Numbered from the stretch's first letter, positions 48,294 through 57,456 are shown. The stretch: 64,000 nt of DNA from Nocardia australiensis (GCF_020733705.1 NZ_JAJFZM010000001.1:1550001-1614000); one strand, 5' to 3'. Numbers and translations are program-made. The notes: generated by a model not told the origin, from the sequence alone.

Positions 48294-48907
48294 ATGGGCC
48301 TCCTTGGTTGCGGCCATGGTGCTGACCAAGGCGCCGTCGATAGCCGATGGACATGCCTTTTGCAACTGGTTAATCATGATCTTGACCGGGGATGAGTACA
48401 TCAACAAGCGTTGCCACATGGCATGAGTCATGTTTATTACGGCGCAAACAAACCTAGAGTCTCTTTCTGTTAACGCCGCCCAGCTAACTCAATTACGGAG
48501 CAATAAACATGCAGGTGGGTACGGGTGTGGCGTGACCATATGGTGATCTACGGACGGGGGACAGCAAACCCATCGAAGAATATTCGATTTGTCCCGAAAG
48601 GTCCCGAGGGGGTCGATTTCTATCGCATCTCGAGGGGGTATCGGCCGCCGAGAATCCGCATTTCGAGAGCCAGCCACGAGTTAGCTGCGGGTCTGAGAAA
48701 CCGTGCGTTCACATGGGTTTGCTGGCGGGCTGCTTTATACGCTCGACCTCGGCGAGGAGGGTTGCGCGGGGATAACGATTGTGTAGAGTTGACGGTAACG
48801 CTGGCCGCAGCTGAGCTGGACTCGCTGCGGCCAGCGGAACTCAAATGGGGGAGTTCAAAACCTGTTCGTGACGCGGTGTTGCTGCTGATTGCCCGGACCC
48901 ACTTCAC

Positions 48908-49963
48908 TCACCGTGTGCTCGGCGTTGTCTGCCAACGATCCGCGGGCGCGATTGCCGCAGCGGTCACGGAGTCGTTCAGCTCGGGCACGGCGTCGTTGTT
49001 GTCGAGCGGCCCGCCCTCGCGCTCCAGCACCGCACTTCGACCGGCGACGAAAACATAAGTGAGGAACAGAACTTCGGCCGCCAGCCCGATCGCGATGCGC
49101 GCTGAGGACGGCAGTGAACTCGGCGTCACAAAGCCCTCCAGGAAGCCGGACACCAGCAGCACCGCGACCAGGCCGAGCGCGATCGTGGCCGTGGTCCGGC
49201 CCTGCCGCGCCACTGCCTCCAGGCGACTGGACCGCCCCGGATCGATAAGCGTCCAGCCCAACTTCAAACCGGCGCCACCCGCGACGAAGACCGCGGTGAG
49301 CTCGAGCATGCCGTGCGGCAGGATGAAACCGAAGAACGAATCCAGCCGGCCCGCCTCGGCCATCAGCCCGGCGCTCACCCCGACGTTCAGCGCGTTCATG
49401 AAAAGCAGGTAGACCGCGGGCAGGATCAGCACGCCGGTGAACAGCGCCATCGCCGACACCCACGCGTTGTTGGTCCATACCTGGGCCGCGAACGCGCCCT
49501 GGGGATGTTCGGAGTAGTAGGTCTCGAAATCGCCGCCCGGTTTGGTGAGCGAGTCGGTGTTGTCCGGAATGCCGAGGACCTCGTGTGCCGTACCGGATCC
49601 CTGTAGCCAGATAGCCAGCCCGGTGGATACCACGACGAACACCGCCGCGACGCCCACCCACCAGGGCCACGCCCGGTATACCGCCGCGGGGAAGCGATGG
49701 GTGAAGAACCGGCCTACCTCCCGCCAGGCATCAACCCTGGTGCCCATTACCCGGCCGCGTGCGCGCGTCAGCACCGCGCTGAGTCCGGCAATGAGTTCCG
49801 GATCGGGGCTGTGGGATTGCAGCCGTGCCAACTGCTGTGAGGTTCGCCGGTACAGTGCAACCAGCTCATCGGCCTCGGCGCCGCTGAGCCTGCCCTGTCG
49901 GGCCAGCGAATCCAGTCGCTCCCACGAACGCCGGTGCGCGTAGCTGTACGCGTCTACATCCAT
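48908..49963 (-). CDS. SpoIIM-family (DUF95) membrane protein
   Basis: 351 residues. A soluble N-terminal helical part (MDVDAYSYAHRRSWERLDSL, then YRRTSQQLARLQSHSPD) precedes about five membrane segments (WPWWVGVAAVFVVVSTGLAI, ALFTGVLILPAVYLLFMNAL, GFILPHGMLELTAVFVAGGA, TIALGLVAVLLVSGFLEGFV). ILPHGMLEL is the signature of stage II sporulation protein M relatives. In mycobacteria the orthologue (Rv3694c) is beside the RDD, DUF58 and MoxR genes, as here. Its role in non-sporulating actinobacteria is unknown. Confidence 0.92.
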   Translation of the reverse strand: MDVDAYSYAHRRSWERLDSLARQGRLSGAEADELVALYRRTSQQLARLQSHSPDPELIAGLSAVLTRARGRVMGTRVDAWREVGRFFTHRFPAAVYRAWPWWVGVAAVFVVVSTGLAIWLQGSGTAHEVLGIPDNTDSLTKPGGDFETYYSEHPQGAFAAQVWTNNAWVSAMALFTGVLILPAVYLLFMNALNVGVSAGLMAEAGRLDSFFGFILPHGMLELTAVFVAGGAGLKLGWTLIDPGRSSRLEAVARQGRTTATIALGLVAVLLVSGFLEGFVTPSSLPSSARIAIGLAAEVLFLTYVFVAGRSAVLEREGGPLDNNDAVPELNDSVTAAAIAPADRWQTTPSTR

Positions 49964-50005
49964 CGGTTGCCTCCCATCCCGCCGATGGGAAGAATGCTAT
50001 GCGAC

Positions 50006-50797
50006 ATGGCTGAATTCACGACCGGCGAAGCGGTCGCCCTCGAGCTGCCGATCGCGCGGATCCCCACCCGGGCCACTGCGTTCCTCATCGACCTGGTCGT
50101 TCAGGTCGTGCTCGGCATCATGCTCTTGTTCGCCATCGCCGCCGTGCTGCTGCCCTCGGGAGCCGATTCCGCCTGGATGGATGTGGCGTTGCTGGCGACG
50201 GTCGTCGGGGTACTTGTCGGCTATCCGGTCGTCAGCGAAACCATGCTGCGTGGCCGTACCCTCGGCAAGATGGCGCTCGGTCTGCGTGTCGTGCGCGCCG
50301 ATGGAGGACCGACCGATTTCCGGCATGCGCTGACCCGCGGTCTGGCCGGTGCCATCGTCGATTTCTGGATGCTCGGCGGATTCGGCGCCATCGCGGTACT
50401 CACCTCGATGTGCTCGCCGAACGCTCGCCGGGTCGGCGACGTGCTGGCCGGGACGGTTGTTGTGCACGTCAAAGCGGTACTGCCGAGGCCGCTGTTGGCC
50501 GTCGCGCCGCCGTGGCTCGCGGGATGGGCCGGGCAATTGGAACTGTCCGGAATACCGGAGGATCTCGCGCTCGCGGTGCGGCAATACCTGACGCGTGTCC
50601 GGACACTCACTCCTGCGGTACAGGCGAATCTCGGCCAGGCGCTGGTGGTCGCGGTCTGCGCTCGATTGCAGGTGCCGCCGCCCGCGCCGTACCCGCCGGT
50701 GCAGATTCTCGGCGCCATCATCGCCGAACGGCAACGCCGCACGCTGGTTTCGGGCGCCGCGTTGATTGCCCCGCTCGCGCCCGCTCCTGTCTGGTAG
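50006..50797 (+). CDS. RDD-family membrane protein
   Basis: 263 residues from ATG 50006. The RDD core is seen: RIPTRATAFLIDLVVQVVLG with Arg and Asp, a second membrane segment MDVALLATVVGVLVGYPVV, then GRTLGKMALGLRVVRADGG and a third segment near GAIVDFWMLGGFGAIAVL. The C-terminal 100 residues are soluble (SGIPEDLALAVRQYLTRVRT). Divergent from spoIIM by 42 bases and convergent with the DUF58 gene. Function unknown, possibly transport. Confidence 0.92.
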   Translation: MAEFTTGEAVALELPIARIPTRATAFLIDLVVQVVLGIMLLFAIAAVLLPSGADSAWMDVALLATVVGVLVGYPVVSETMLRGRTLGKMALGLRVVRADGGPTDFRHALTRGLAGAIVDFWMLGGFGAIAVLTSMCSPNARRVGDVLAGTVVVHVKAVLPRPLLAVAPPWLAGWAGQLELSGIPEDLALAVRQYLTRVRTLTPAVQANLGQALVVAVCARLQVPPPAPYPPVQILGAIIAERQRRTLVSGAALIAPLAPAPVW

Positions 50798-50842
50798 CCG
50801 CGTCGTAGGCGTTTGCGTCATATGGCGTGGTGCCCCCGACGC

Positions 50843-52156
50843 TTACATCGTGCCGGACCGCTTGAGCTCGAGATATTCATCGGCCAGCGCGTCCGCGAGA
50901 CGGTCCGGTGCCGCCACGACAACGGCGATTCCCCTGCGGCGCAATGATTCCTGTACTAGTGCCCGCTCGGCGATGATGGTTTCGGCGGTGGCGGCGGAGT
51001 AGAGGTCGGCGAGAGTTTCGCGTCGCGTCGCTGACGCGGCGACCTCGGGATCGGTCACCGAGACGATCAATACTCGGTGACGTTGGGCCAGTACCGGCAG
51101 CACCGGCAGCAGGTTCTCCTGCACCGCGGCGCCGTCGAGCGTGGTGAACCAGACCACCAGGCTGCGGCGACGGGTGCGCTGAATGACGGCACGAACCAGT
51201 CCCGCGCTATCGGTATCGACCAGGGCGGGGGTGATGGCGGCCATCGCGTGCATCAGCTTCAGCTGCAAGCCTTTTCCGCCGACGCCGCGTACCTCGGCGC
51301 GTACCTCCCTGTCGAAGGCGAGCAGGTCCACCGAATCGCCCGCGGCGGCGGCAAGGCCGCCGAGCAGCAAGGCCGCGTCGATGCTGACGTCCAGGCGTGT
51401 CCCGTCATCGATCTCACCCGGGCTGCCGACTCGGCCTGCGCTGATGCGGCCGGTGTCGAGCACCATCGTCATGTGTCTGTTGCGTTCGGGTCGCCAGGTG
51501 CGCACCAGCACATCGGTGGCGCGGGCGGTCGCGCGCCAGTCGATCGCCCGCACGTCATCGCCCGCGACGTACTCGCGGAACGAATCGAACTCGGTGCCCT
51601 GGCCACGCAGATTCGCGACACTGCGGCCCTCGATATGTTGCAGCCGTTTCACTTTCGACTGCAGTAGACGTTCGCTGCCGAACGCGGGCAGCGCCCGCAC
51701 CCGGGCAGGCACGAGGTGACGGGTCTGCCTGCCCGCGAACCCGAGCGGGCCGATCAGACGCACCGTGACCGGGCCCGGCACGCGATCACCTCGATAGGTC
51801 GGTGTCAACGTGGTCTGGAAACGGGTCCGGGTGTTGGGAGCGAGATCCAGCCGGTGCGTGCGGGTTCCAGCGCGGGCACTATCGGGCCAGTCGTCCCACA
51901 AGGTGCCGCGCGCGTTGCGGGTTCCGGTGTTGAGCACGGTGAGCTCTACCGCTGTGCTGCGGCCGAGTCGAACGATGGTCAGCGGTTGCCGCGACAGTGT
52001 CAGGTCCCTCGCGTGCGATACCGCGCCCATATCGATCAGGACGCCTACGGCCAGCACGCCCGTCACGAGCAGTACGCCGAGCCACGAGGGCAGCACGAAT
52101 ACGACCAACAGTGCGAGCGCCGCCGCCGCGGCGGCCAGCCGACCGGTGACGACCAC
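50843..52156 (-). CDS. DUF58 protein with a vWA-like domain
   Basis: 437 residues from GTG 52156. Two N-terminal membrane segments (LAAAAAALALLVVFVLPSWL, VLLVTGVLAVGVLIDMG) precede a beta-rich region and the DUF58 core FDSFREYVAGDDVRAIDWRA then TARATDVLVRTWRPERN, and MTMVLDTGR, a modified metal-site segment of the vWA fold. It partners the MoxR ATPase, whose stop is three bases upstream. Such pairs are thought to insert metal or remodel protein complexes. Confidence 0.94.
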   Translation of the reverse strand: MVVTGRLAAAAAALALLVVFVLPSWLGVLLVTGVLAVGVLIDMGAVSHARDLTLSRQPLTIVRLGRSTAVELTVLNTGTRNARGTLWDDWPDSARAGTRTHRLDLAPNTRTRFQTTLTPTYRGDRVPGPVTVRLIGPLGFAGRQTRHLVPARVRALPAFGSERLLQSKVKRLQHIEGRSVANLRGQGTEFDSFREYVAGDDVRAIDWRATARATDVLVRTWRPERNRHMTMVLDTGRISAGRVGSPGEIDDGTRLDVSIDAALLLGGLAAAAGDSVDLLAFDREVRAEVRGVGGKGLQLKLMHAMAAITPALVDTDSAGLVRAVIQRTRRRSLVVWFTTLDGAAVQENLLPVLPVLAQRHRVLIVSVTDPEVAASATRRETLADLYSAATAETIIAERALVQESLRRRGIAVVVAAPDRLADALADEYLELKRSGTM

Positions 52157-52159
52157 GAG

Positions 52160-53143
52160 TTACACCGGAACCGGGACCGAAACCAGCAGCGACGACAAGA
52201 CGCCCTCGGTCGTTACCCCGTCCAGCTCGGCCTCTGGCCGCAGGTGCAGGCGGTGCCGCAGTACCGCCACCGCAACGGCTTTCACATCGTCCGGAGTGAC
52301 GAACCCGCGTCCGTTGAGCCAGGCGAACGCGCGTGCGGCCGCCATCAGCGCGGTCGCGCCACGCGTGGACGCGCCGTGCTGCACGGCGGGCGAGGTGCGG
52401 GTGGCGCGGCAGATATCCACCGTGTAGGCGAGGACCTCGGGGCTGATGGTGACGTGCGCGATCGCGGCCCTCGCGGCCGCGATATGCGCGGGCCCAGCGA
52501 CCGGGCGCAGACCTGCCGCCGCCAGATCGCGCGGATCGAAACCACTGGCGTGGCGCTGCAGTATACGGAATTCGTCATCGCGGCCGGGCAATCGAATATC
52601 GACCTTGAACAGGAACCTGTCGAGCTGTGCCTCCGGCAGCGGATAGGTGCCCTCCTGTTCGATCGGGTTCTGCGTGGCGACCACGACGAACGGATCGGGC
52701 AGCGGCCGGGGTTTGCCGTCGACGGATACCTGCCGTTCTTCCATCGACTCCAGCAGTGCCGATTGGGTTTTCGGCGGCGTGCGGTTGATCTCGTCGGCCA
52801 ACATCAGGTTGGTGAACACCGGGCCGTGCCGGAAGGTGAACTCCGCAGAGTGCGGGTCATAGATCTGCGAGCCGGTGACGTCCCCGGGCATCAGGTCCGG
52901 GGTGAACTGGACGCGGGTGTGGTCCAGTTCGAGTGCCGTCGCCAGCGCCCGAACCAGCAGTGTCTTCGCTACGCCTGGAACACCCTCCAACAGAACATGG
53001 CCGCGGCACAGCAGCGCGAGCACCAGATACATGATCGCGGTGTCGTTGCCCACCACCGCTTTGCCGATTTCGGCTCGCAGCGCGGCGAACGCCGCGGCCG
53101 CCTGCTCGGCGGTGGGGGTGTGGTTGGTGTCCGTGCTGGTCAT
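52160..53143 (-). CDS. moxR: MoxR-family AAA+ ATPase
   Basis: 327 residues begun at ATG 53143 (MTSTDTNHTPTAEQ) after AGGAGG; the longer frame runs through a tandem duplication and is not used. Walker A GVPGVAKTLLVRALA, Walker B LMLADEINRTPPKTQ, sensor region VVVATQNPIEQEGTYPLPEA then QLDRF, and a C-terminal lid. It is a chaperone-like ATPase working with the DUF58 protein encoded next. Confidence 0.96.
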   Translation of the reverse strand: MTSTDTNHTPTAEQAAAAFAALRAEIGKAVVGNDTAIMYLVLALLCRGHVLLEGVPGVAKTLLVRALATALELDHTRVQFTPDLMPGDVTGSQIYDPHSAEFTFRHGPVFTNLMLADEINRTPPKTQSALLESMEERQVSVDGKPRPLPDPFVVVATQNPIEQEGTYPLPEAQLDRFLFKVDIRLPGRDDEFRILQRHASGFDPRDLAAAGLRPVAGPAHIAAARAAIAHVTISPEVLAYTVDICRATRTSPAVQHGASTRGATALMAAARAFAWLNGRGFVTPDDVKAVAVAVLRHRLHLRPEAELDGVTTEGVLSSLLVSVPVPV

Positions 53144-53200
53144 CCGACCTCCTGTGTCGTGCGGTGATATCCGCACCCCGTCGTTCGAATGAGTGCCGTG

Positions 53201-53230
53201 CCAATGTGTTTCGCGCCAATGTGTTTCGCG
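53201..53230. repeat. 15-bp tandem duplication upstream of moxR
   Basis: CCAATGTGTTTCGCG occurs twice in direct contact (53201-53215, 53216-53230), in the 97-base gap between the upstream gene stop and the moxR start. Confidence 0.9.
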
Positions 53231-53240
53231 CCTTGGTTTC

Positions 53241-54281
53241 TCATCCGACCTGTGCCTCGATCCATTCCAGTTGCGCCGCGACAATCCGCAGTGTGTCCGC
53301 GTCGTCGACCGGTCCGAACAGTGCGGCGCCGACGATGGCCGGGTCGCCGCCGATACGCGCGGTGACCGCCGTGATCAGCCGGTCCGGCGGGGTATCGGCG
53401 GTCAACCCGAGCAGGGGGCGAATCCGGCGCAGTGTCGCCGCTCGCAGCTTCCCCGCGACGTAGTCGTGGTCCTTCGAGCGCCGATACAGCGCCGCCTGAC
53501 CGTCGAGCAGCTCGTTCGCGGCGACCTCGACCGGTCGCGGCTCGCTGACCAACGCACCGCGCCGACGTGCCCGCCACCACACCAATAGGGCTGCGGCGAT
53601 GAGGAATTGAAGCCCGCCGAAGGCCACTGGCCCGGGCAGCCTGTCGAAGATGGAGTCCTGGCCTGTTCCGACATCCGGGCGCGGAATGTCGCTGGGATCG
53701 GGGGGCGGTGGTGGCTGCATCGGTGGTGCCGGCTTCGGTGCGGTCGGGGCGCCACACGAGTTGAGCACCGCGTACAGCAATAGTGCGATCGCGATAGCGG
53801 TCGCGAGCGTGGCCCAGAACTTGGGGTTGCGCAACAGTTCCGGCAGCGCGGGCCGTCGCCCGCGGGTGCGTGGCTGCTTCTCGGTGACGGCCGTTTCGGC
53901 CGGTTCCGGCGCCGGAGCGGGCGCGGCCTCGGAAAACCGGTCGGCGTATTCGAGCCTGCGGTATTCGTCCTCGGTCGCGTGCCTGCCGCCGTAGACGACC
54001 TCGTCGAAACTGTATGCGGCAGGGTGGAGTTCGGTCGCGGATTCCAGTGGTAGCGCGGTCGTGGCGTCGTCGGCGGTTTCGCGAGCGGTGCGCGAGCGGC
54101 GCACCTCGAGTAGTCCACGCTGTTCGAGTCCGCGTAGTACCGCGCGGAAGCGTTCCCGCAGTGCGGCATCGAAATCACGATGTAGCGCGGCATATTCGGC
54201 GGCGGCGCGATGGTCGGCCGCGGGACCGAGCGTGGGCGTCGGCGGAGCGGTCGGCTCTGGCACGTTCTTGTCGAGGTTCAT
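53241..54281 (-). CDS. Fused DUF4129-DUF4350 membrane protein
   Basis: 346 residues. Residues 20-120 are a DUF4129 domain (AALHRDFDAALRERFRAVLR then GLEQRGLLEVRRSRTARET, and FDEVVYGGRHATEDEYRRLE). A membrane segment (FWATLATAIAIALLLYAVL) near 165 and a short Pro-rich linker follow, then a second segment LQFLIAAALLVWWRARRRG and a DUF4350-type C-terminal tail (LYRRSKDHDYVAGKLRAATL). In mycobacteria these are two genes (Rv3690, Rv3691) totalling about 550 residues. Here the DUF4129 N-terminal anchor and most of the DUF4350 extracellular domain are absent. It is the second gene of the moxR cluster. Confidence 0.8.
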   Translation of the reverse strand: MNLDKNVPEPTAPPTPTLGPAADHRAAAEYAALHRDFDAALRERFRAVLRGLEQRGLLEVRRSRTARETADDATTALPLESATELHPAAYSFDEVVYGGRHATEDEYRRLEYADRFSEAAPAPAPEPAETAVTEKQPRTRGRRPALPELLRNPKFWATLATAIAIALLLYAVLNSCGAPTAPKPAPPMQPPPPPDPSDIPRPDVGTGQDSIFDRLPGPVAFGGLQFLIAAALLVWWRARRRGALVSEPRPVEVAANELLDGQAALYRRSKDHDYVAGKLRAATLRRIRPLLGLTADTPPDRLITAVTARIGGDPAIVGAALFGPVDDADTLRIVAAQLEWIEAQVG

Positions 54282-54348
54282 CGCCCCTCCGGGCCTTTAC
54301 GGGATACCCGTACCCGGTCGGGGGCGATGAGCGCTACGCGAGGGTGTC

Positions 54349-55221
54349 TCATCGCCCCGCCGAGCTGGGAAGTCGGATGTCGAGACCCTCACGGCGGCAA
54401 CGGCGGTCGGTGTAGGACACCACTCGGGTAGCCGCCTCCATGACCTCCCCGAAGCTGGCGATCAGCAGCACCGCGGCCGTGAGCAGCACGATGACCGGCC
54501 AACGGTGGGTACCGGAGAAATCCGAGAGATACCACGGGATCCCGAGTAGCGGAACGGCCAGCAGCACCATCAGACCGCGCTGGCACAGCCACAGTCCGGC
54601 GGTCGGCCATTCCGCACCGCCGACAAGGAGTTTCGAACGCGCCATGGCGGTGGCATGCGAGGCGCCCTCGCCGAACATCACCGGCACCGCGACGAACCGC
54701 TGGGCACGCAGGTAGCCGAGCCAGATCAGCGCGAACGGGAAGGTGACGATCAATAGGCTGCCGAGCGCGAGCACGCTCACCCCGATCAGTGTGAACATCA
54801 CATGGAACACCAGTAGCGCAACGCCCGCGGCCCGCATCCTGGTCAGTGCCGTTCGCCAGCCGATCAGTTCACCCGAGGCACTCGCGAGCCCGAAAGCGAC
54901 GGTCATGCCGCGCAGCGCGAACCGCAGCAGCCAGGCGCAGACCGCCGTCGACAGCACCGCGGCCCAGGCGGTGCCCTGATCGGAGCCGCGCGTGAGGTGT
55001 GAGACGCCCGCGGTGACCGCGACGACGACGAGCTCGGCGATCGCCAGCCCGGCCGCTATCGAGACGGCCAGGACCACGATGTTCGCCTGGATCAGCGCGA
55101 ACGGCTCGTCGAGCAGTTCGCGGAAACTCAATGGACGGATCGGCACCGTCGTTCCAGGGGACCCTGGTCGTGAATGATCTCCCGCCCCGACGGCACCGGC
55201 CGACTCGGCGGCTGGTAGCAC
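54349..55221 (-). CDS. Multi-pass membrane protein of the moxR cluster (Rv3689-like)
   Basis: 290 residues as read from 55221; a GTG at 55143 (VPIRPLSFRELLDEPF) may be the true start. About six membrane segments (IVVLAVSIAAGLAIAELVVV, ALLVFHVMFTLIGVSVLAL, LMVLLAVPLLGIPWYLS, WPVIVLLTAAVLLIASF) end with the soluble tail VVSYTDRRCRREGLDIRLPS. That ending is typical of actinobacterial integral proteins beside DUF4129 genes. First gene of the four-gene unit. Function unknown. Confidence 0.85.
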   Translation of the reverse strand: MLPAAESAGAVGAGDHSRPGSPGTTVPIRPLSFRELLDEPFALIQANIVVLAVSIAAGLAIAELVVVAVTAGVSHLTRGSDQGTAWAAVLSTAVCAWLLRFALRGMTVAFGLASASGELIGWRTALTRMRAAGVALLVFHVMFTLIGVSVLALGSLLIVTFPFALIWLGYLRAQRFVAVPVMFGEGASHATAMARSKLLVGGAEWPTAGLWLCQRGLMVLLAVPLLGIPWYLSDFSGTHRWPVIVLLTAAVLLIASFGEVMEAATRVVSYTDRRCRREGLDIRLPSSAGR

Positions 55222-55270
55222 GGGCCGAGTCTAACGCTCGGTGCGCGCCGCCGACGGGGAGCGACCTCGA

Positions 55271-55816
55271 TCAGCGTTTCAGCAGGCGGTCGACGACATC
55301 GCGGTAGCGATCGGGATCGATAGGTGGCAGCCCGAGCAGGGCGCGCAGGTAGACACCGTCGCCGACGAGTCGAATGATGTCGGCGTCGACGGGGTCGTCG
55401 ACCTCGGTATCCAGTCCGTCCGACCACGAGTTCAGCATCTCGGCCAGGGCCCGCTGCACCTCGTCGATCTCCGGCCCGGAGTTGGCGTCGACGGTGCGCA
55501 TGGTCGCGAGCATGGATCGGTAGAGCGCAAGTTCCAGCGCGTCGGCGGCGTTGTCGGTGTTGGGGGTCTGTAGATACCACTCGGAGACCGAGGTGCCCTT
55601 CGCGACCGCGTCGCTGAGCTGTTGTTCGGCGCGCTCGGTCAGGCGGCGTACCAGGCCCGCGAGCAGGGCGTCCTTGCTCTTGAAGTGGTAGAGCAAGCCG
55701 CCCTTGGATACGCCGGCCGCCGCGGCGACACTCTCCAATGTCACCTGGGACATGCCTTTTTCCAGCAGCAGGGTTTCGAGCGCGTCCAGGATTCGGTCGC
55801 GAGTGGTTGCCGTCAC
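55271..55816 (-). CDS. TetR-family repressor of the adjacent MFS exporter
   Basis: 181 residues from GTG 55816. The helix-turn-helix is LETLLLEKGMSQVTLESVAA then AAGVSKGGLLYHFKSKDAL, a pattern typical of TetR regulators of QacA/EmrB exporters. The C-terminal drug-binding domain follows. It is divergent from the MFS gene, and the 86-base intergenic region has two copies of a TACCGNCTGGACGGTA palindrome, surely its operator. It probably releases DNA on binding a drug-like ligand. Confidence 0.94.
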   Translation of the reverse strand: MTATTRDRILDALETLLLEKGMSQVTLESVAAAAGVSKGGLLYHFKSKDALLAGLVRRLTERAEQQLSDAVAKGTSVSEWYLQTPNTDNAADALELALYRSMLATMRTVDANSGPEIDEVQRALAEMLNSWSDGLDTEVDDPVDADIIRLVGDGVYLRALLGLPPIDPDRYRDVVDRLLKR

Positions 55817-55827
55817 CAGCTGAACTA

Positions 55828-55872
55828 TACCGGCTGGACGGTAATGTGAGGTACTGTACCGTCTGGACGGTA
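55828..55872. promoter_or_regulatory. Two TetR operator palindromes
   Basis: TACCGGCTGGACGGTA (55828-55843) and TACCGTCTGGACGGTA (55857-55872). The second has perfect 7-base arms TACCGTC and GACGGTA; the first has one mismatch. Centres are 29 bases apart, between the divergent tetR and MFS genes. Confidence 0.88.
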
Positions 55873-55902
55873 AGAAACTGACGACGGAAGTCGAGAAGGA
55901 CC

Positions 55903-57456
55903 ATGACGACACACTCGGGGACCACACGGACCATGTCCGGCACCCGAACCGATACCACGATTCCCGCTCCGCCACGTGCCCGCGCGCGCGACTGGGCGGG
56001 GCTGGCCGTGCTCGCGCTGGCCCTACTGCTGCTCGCTGTCGATGCCACTGTGCTCGACCTGGCCGTGCCCGCGATCAGCGCCGACCTCGCGCCGACGACA
56101 CCACAACTGCTGTGGATCATCGACGTGTATTCGTTCGTGCTCGCGGGACTGCTCATCGTCATGGGCAACCTCGGTGACCGGATCGGCCGACGCAGGCTGC
56201 TGCTGATCGGCGCCGTCGGATTCGGTATCGCGTCGGTCATCGCGGCTTGGTCCTTCTCGCCGGAAATGCTCATCGCGGCCCGGGTGCTACAGGGCGTCGC
56301 CGGTGCGACGCTGATGCCCGCGACGCTGGGGTTGATCCGCTCGATGTTCCTCGATCCGCGCCAGCGCACCGTGGCCATCGCGGTCTGGAGTGCGATGGCG
56401 GGCGGTGGCGCGGCGGCCGGACCGCTGCTGGGCGGCTGGCTGCTCGAGCACTACTGGTGGGGCTCGGTGTTCCTGGTGAACCTGCCGGTCATGCTGGCGC
56501 TGGTTGCCTTGGGTCCGTTCCTGATTCCGGAATCGCGCGACCCGAACCCGGGCCGTTTCGACCTGCCGAGCGCCGCGTTGTCGATGCTGGCGCTGGTGCC
56601 TGTGGTGTACGCGGTGAAGGAATTCGCGGCCCATGGTTTCGGTACCGTGCCCGCGATCGTCGGTGTCGTCGGTGTGGTCGCGGGTGTGTTGTTCGTCCGT
56701 AGGCAGCGCGGCCTCGCGCATCCGATGATCGACCTGAATTTGTTCGGGCTGCCCAGGTTCCGCACTGCGGTCCTGACTAGCCTGCTATCGGTGTTCGCGC
56801 TGGCAGGCGTGCTGTTCTTCGGTTCACAGTACTTGCAGTTGGTGCTCGGCCATTCACCATTGCAGGCCGGGTTGCTGCTACTGCCCGGCCTCGCCGCGAG
56901 CATGGTCGGCTCGCTCGCCGCGGCCTGGCTGGTGCGCTACCTGCGTCCGACCATCGTGCTCGGTGCCGCGTTGACGGTTGCCGCACTTGGTTCGGCCGTG
57001 TTCCTCTGGTTGACCGGGGACGCCGCGACCAGCACCACGCCGTTCATCCTCGGCTTCCTGTTGACGGGTGCCGGTGTCGGTGTGGCACTGACCATTTCAT
57101 CGGACCTGGTGGTCAGCTCCGCGCCGGTGGAGCGGTCGGGCGCGGCCGCCGCAGTGTCGGAAACGGCGTACGAGGCCGGTATCGCACTGGGTGTCGCGGT
57201 CCTCGGCAGTGCCGTTATGGCGGTATTCCGCAATGGGCTCGACCTGTCCCAGGTCCCGGCCGATCAGAAAGCCGTCGCGTCCGAATCCCTCGGTGGCGCC
57301 ACGGAGTTCGCGCGCCGGCTTCCAGAGGCGGCCGGTAACGACTTCCTGATGTCGGTCCACGAGGCATTCGTGAACGGCGTACACCTTGCCGCCATCGGCA
57401 CCGCGGCGGTGCTCCTCATCGCGGCCGTGGTCGCCTTCCGGCAACGCGGGGCCTGA
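55903..57456 (+). CDS. MFS drug:proton antiporter, DHA2 (14-TM) family
   Basis: 517 residues from ATG 55903 behind AAGGA. Fourteen membrane segments fit the EmrB/QacA group. Motifs: LAVDATVLDLAVPAISADL (motif D1), GNLGDRIGRRRLLLIGA (motif A), LQGVAGATLMPATLGLIRSM (motif B) and WSAMAGGGAAAGPLLGGWLL (motif C, typical of exporters). It expels hydrophobic drugs in exchange for protons and is regulated by the divergent TetR protein. Confidence 0.95.
   Translation: MTTHSGTTRTMSGTRTDTTIPAPPRARARDWAGLAVLALALLLLAVDATVLDLAVPAISADLAPTTPQLLWIIDVYSFVLAGLLIVMGNLGDRIGRRRLLLIGAVGFGIASVIAAWSFSPEMLIAARVLQGVAGATLMPATLGLIRSMFLDPRQRTVAIAVWSAMAGGGAAAGPLLGGWLLEHYWWGSVFLVNLPVMLALVALGPFLIPESRDPNPGRFDLPSAALSMLALVPVVYAVKEFAAHGFGTVPAIVGVVGVVAGVLFVRRQRGLAHPMIDLNLFGLPRFRTAVLTSLLSVFALAGVLFFGSQYLQLVLGHSPLQAGLLLLPGLAASMVGSLAAAWLVRYLRPTIVLGAALTVAALGSAVFLWLTGDAATSTTPFILGFLLTGAGVGVALTISSDLVVSSAPVERSGAAAAVSETAYEAGIALGVAVLGSAVMAVFRNGLDLSQVPADQKAVASESLGGATEFARRLPEAAGNDFLMSVHEAFVNGVHLAAIGTAAVLLIAAVVAFRQRGA

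Larger units (their letters stand above)
47477..48907. other. Decayed 1.4-kb region
   Basis: No intact gene is supported. The stretch contains two inverted DnaA-like boxes, a 13-base palindrome, an acyl-CoA-dehydrogenase-like fragment and a 49-codon frame (each listed). From about 48290 to 48800 the GC content is visibly lower than in neighbours, suggesting acquired DNA or promoter-rich sequence. Confidence 0.5.
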
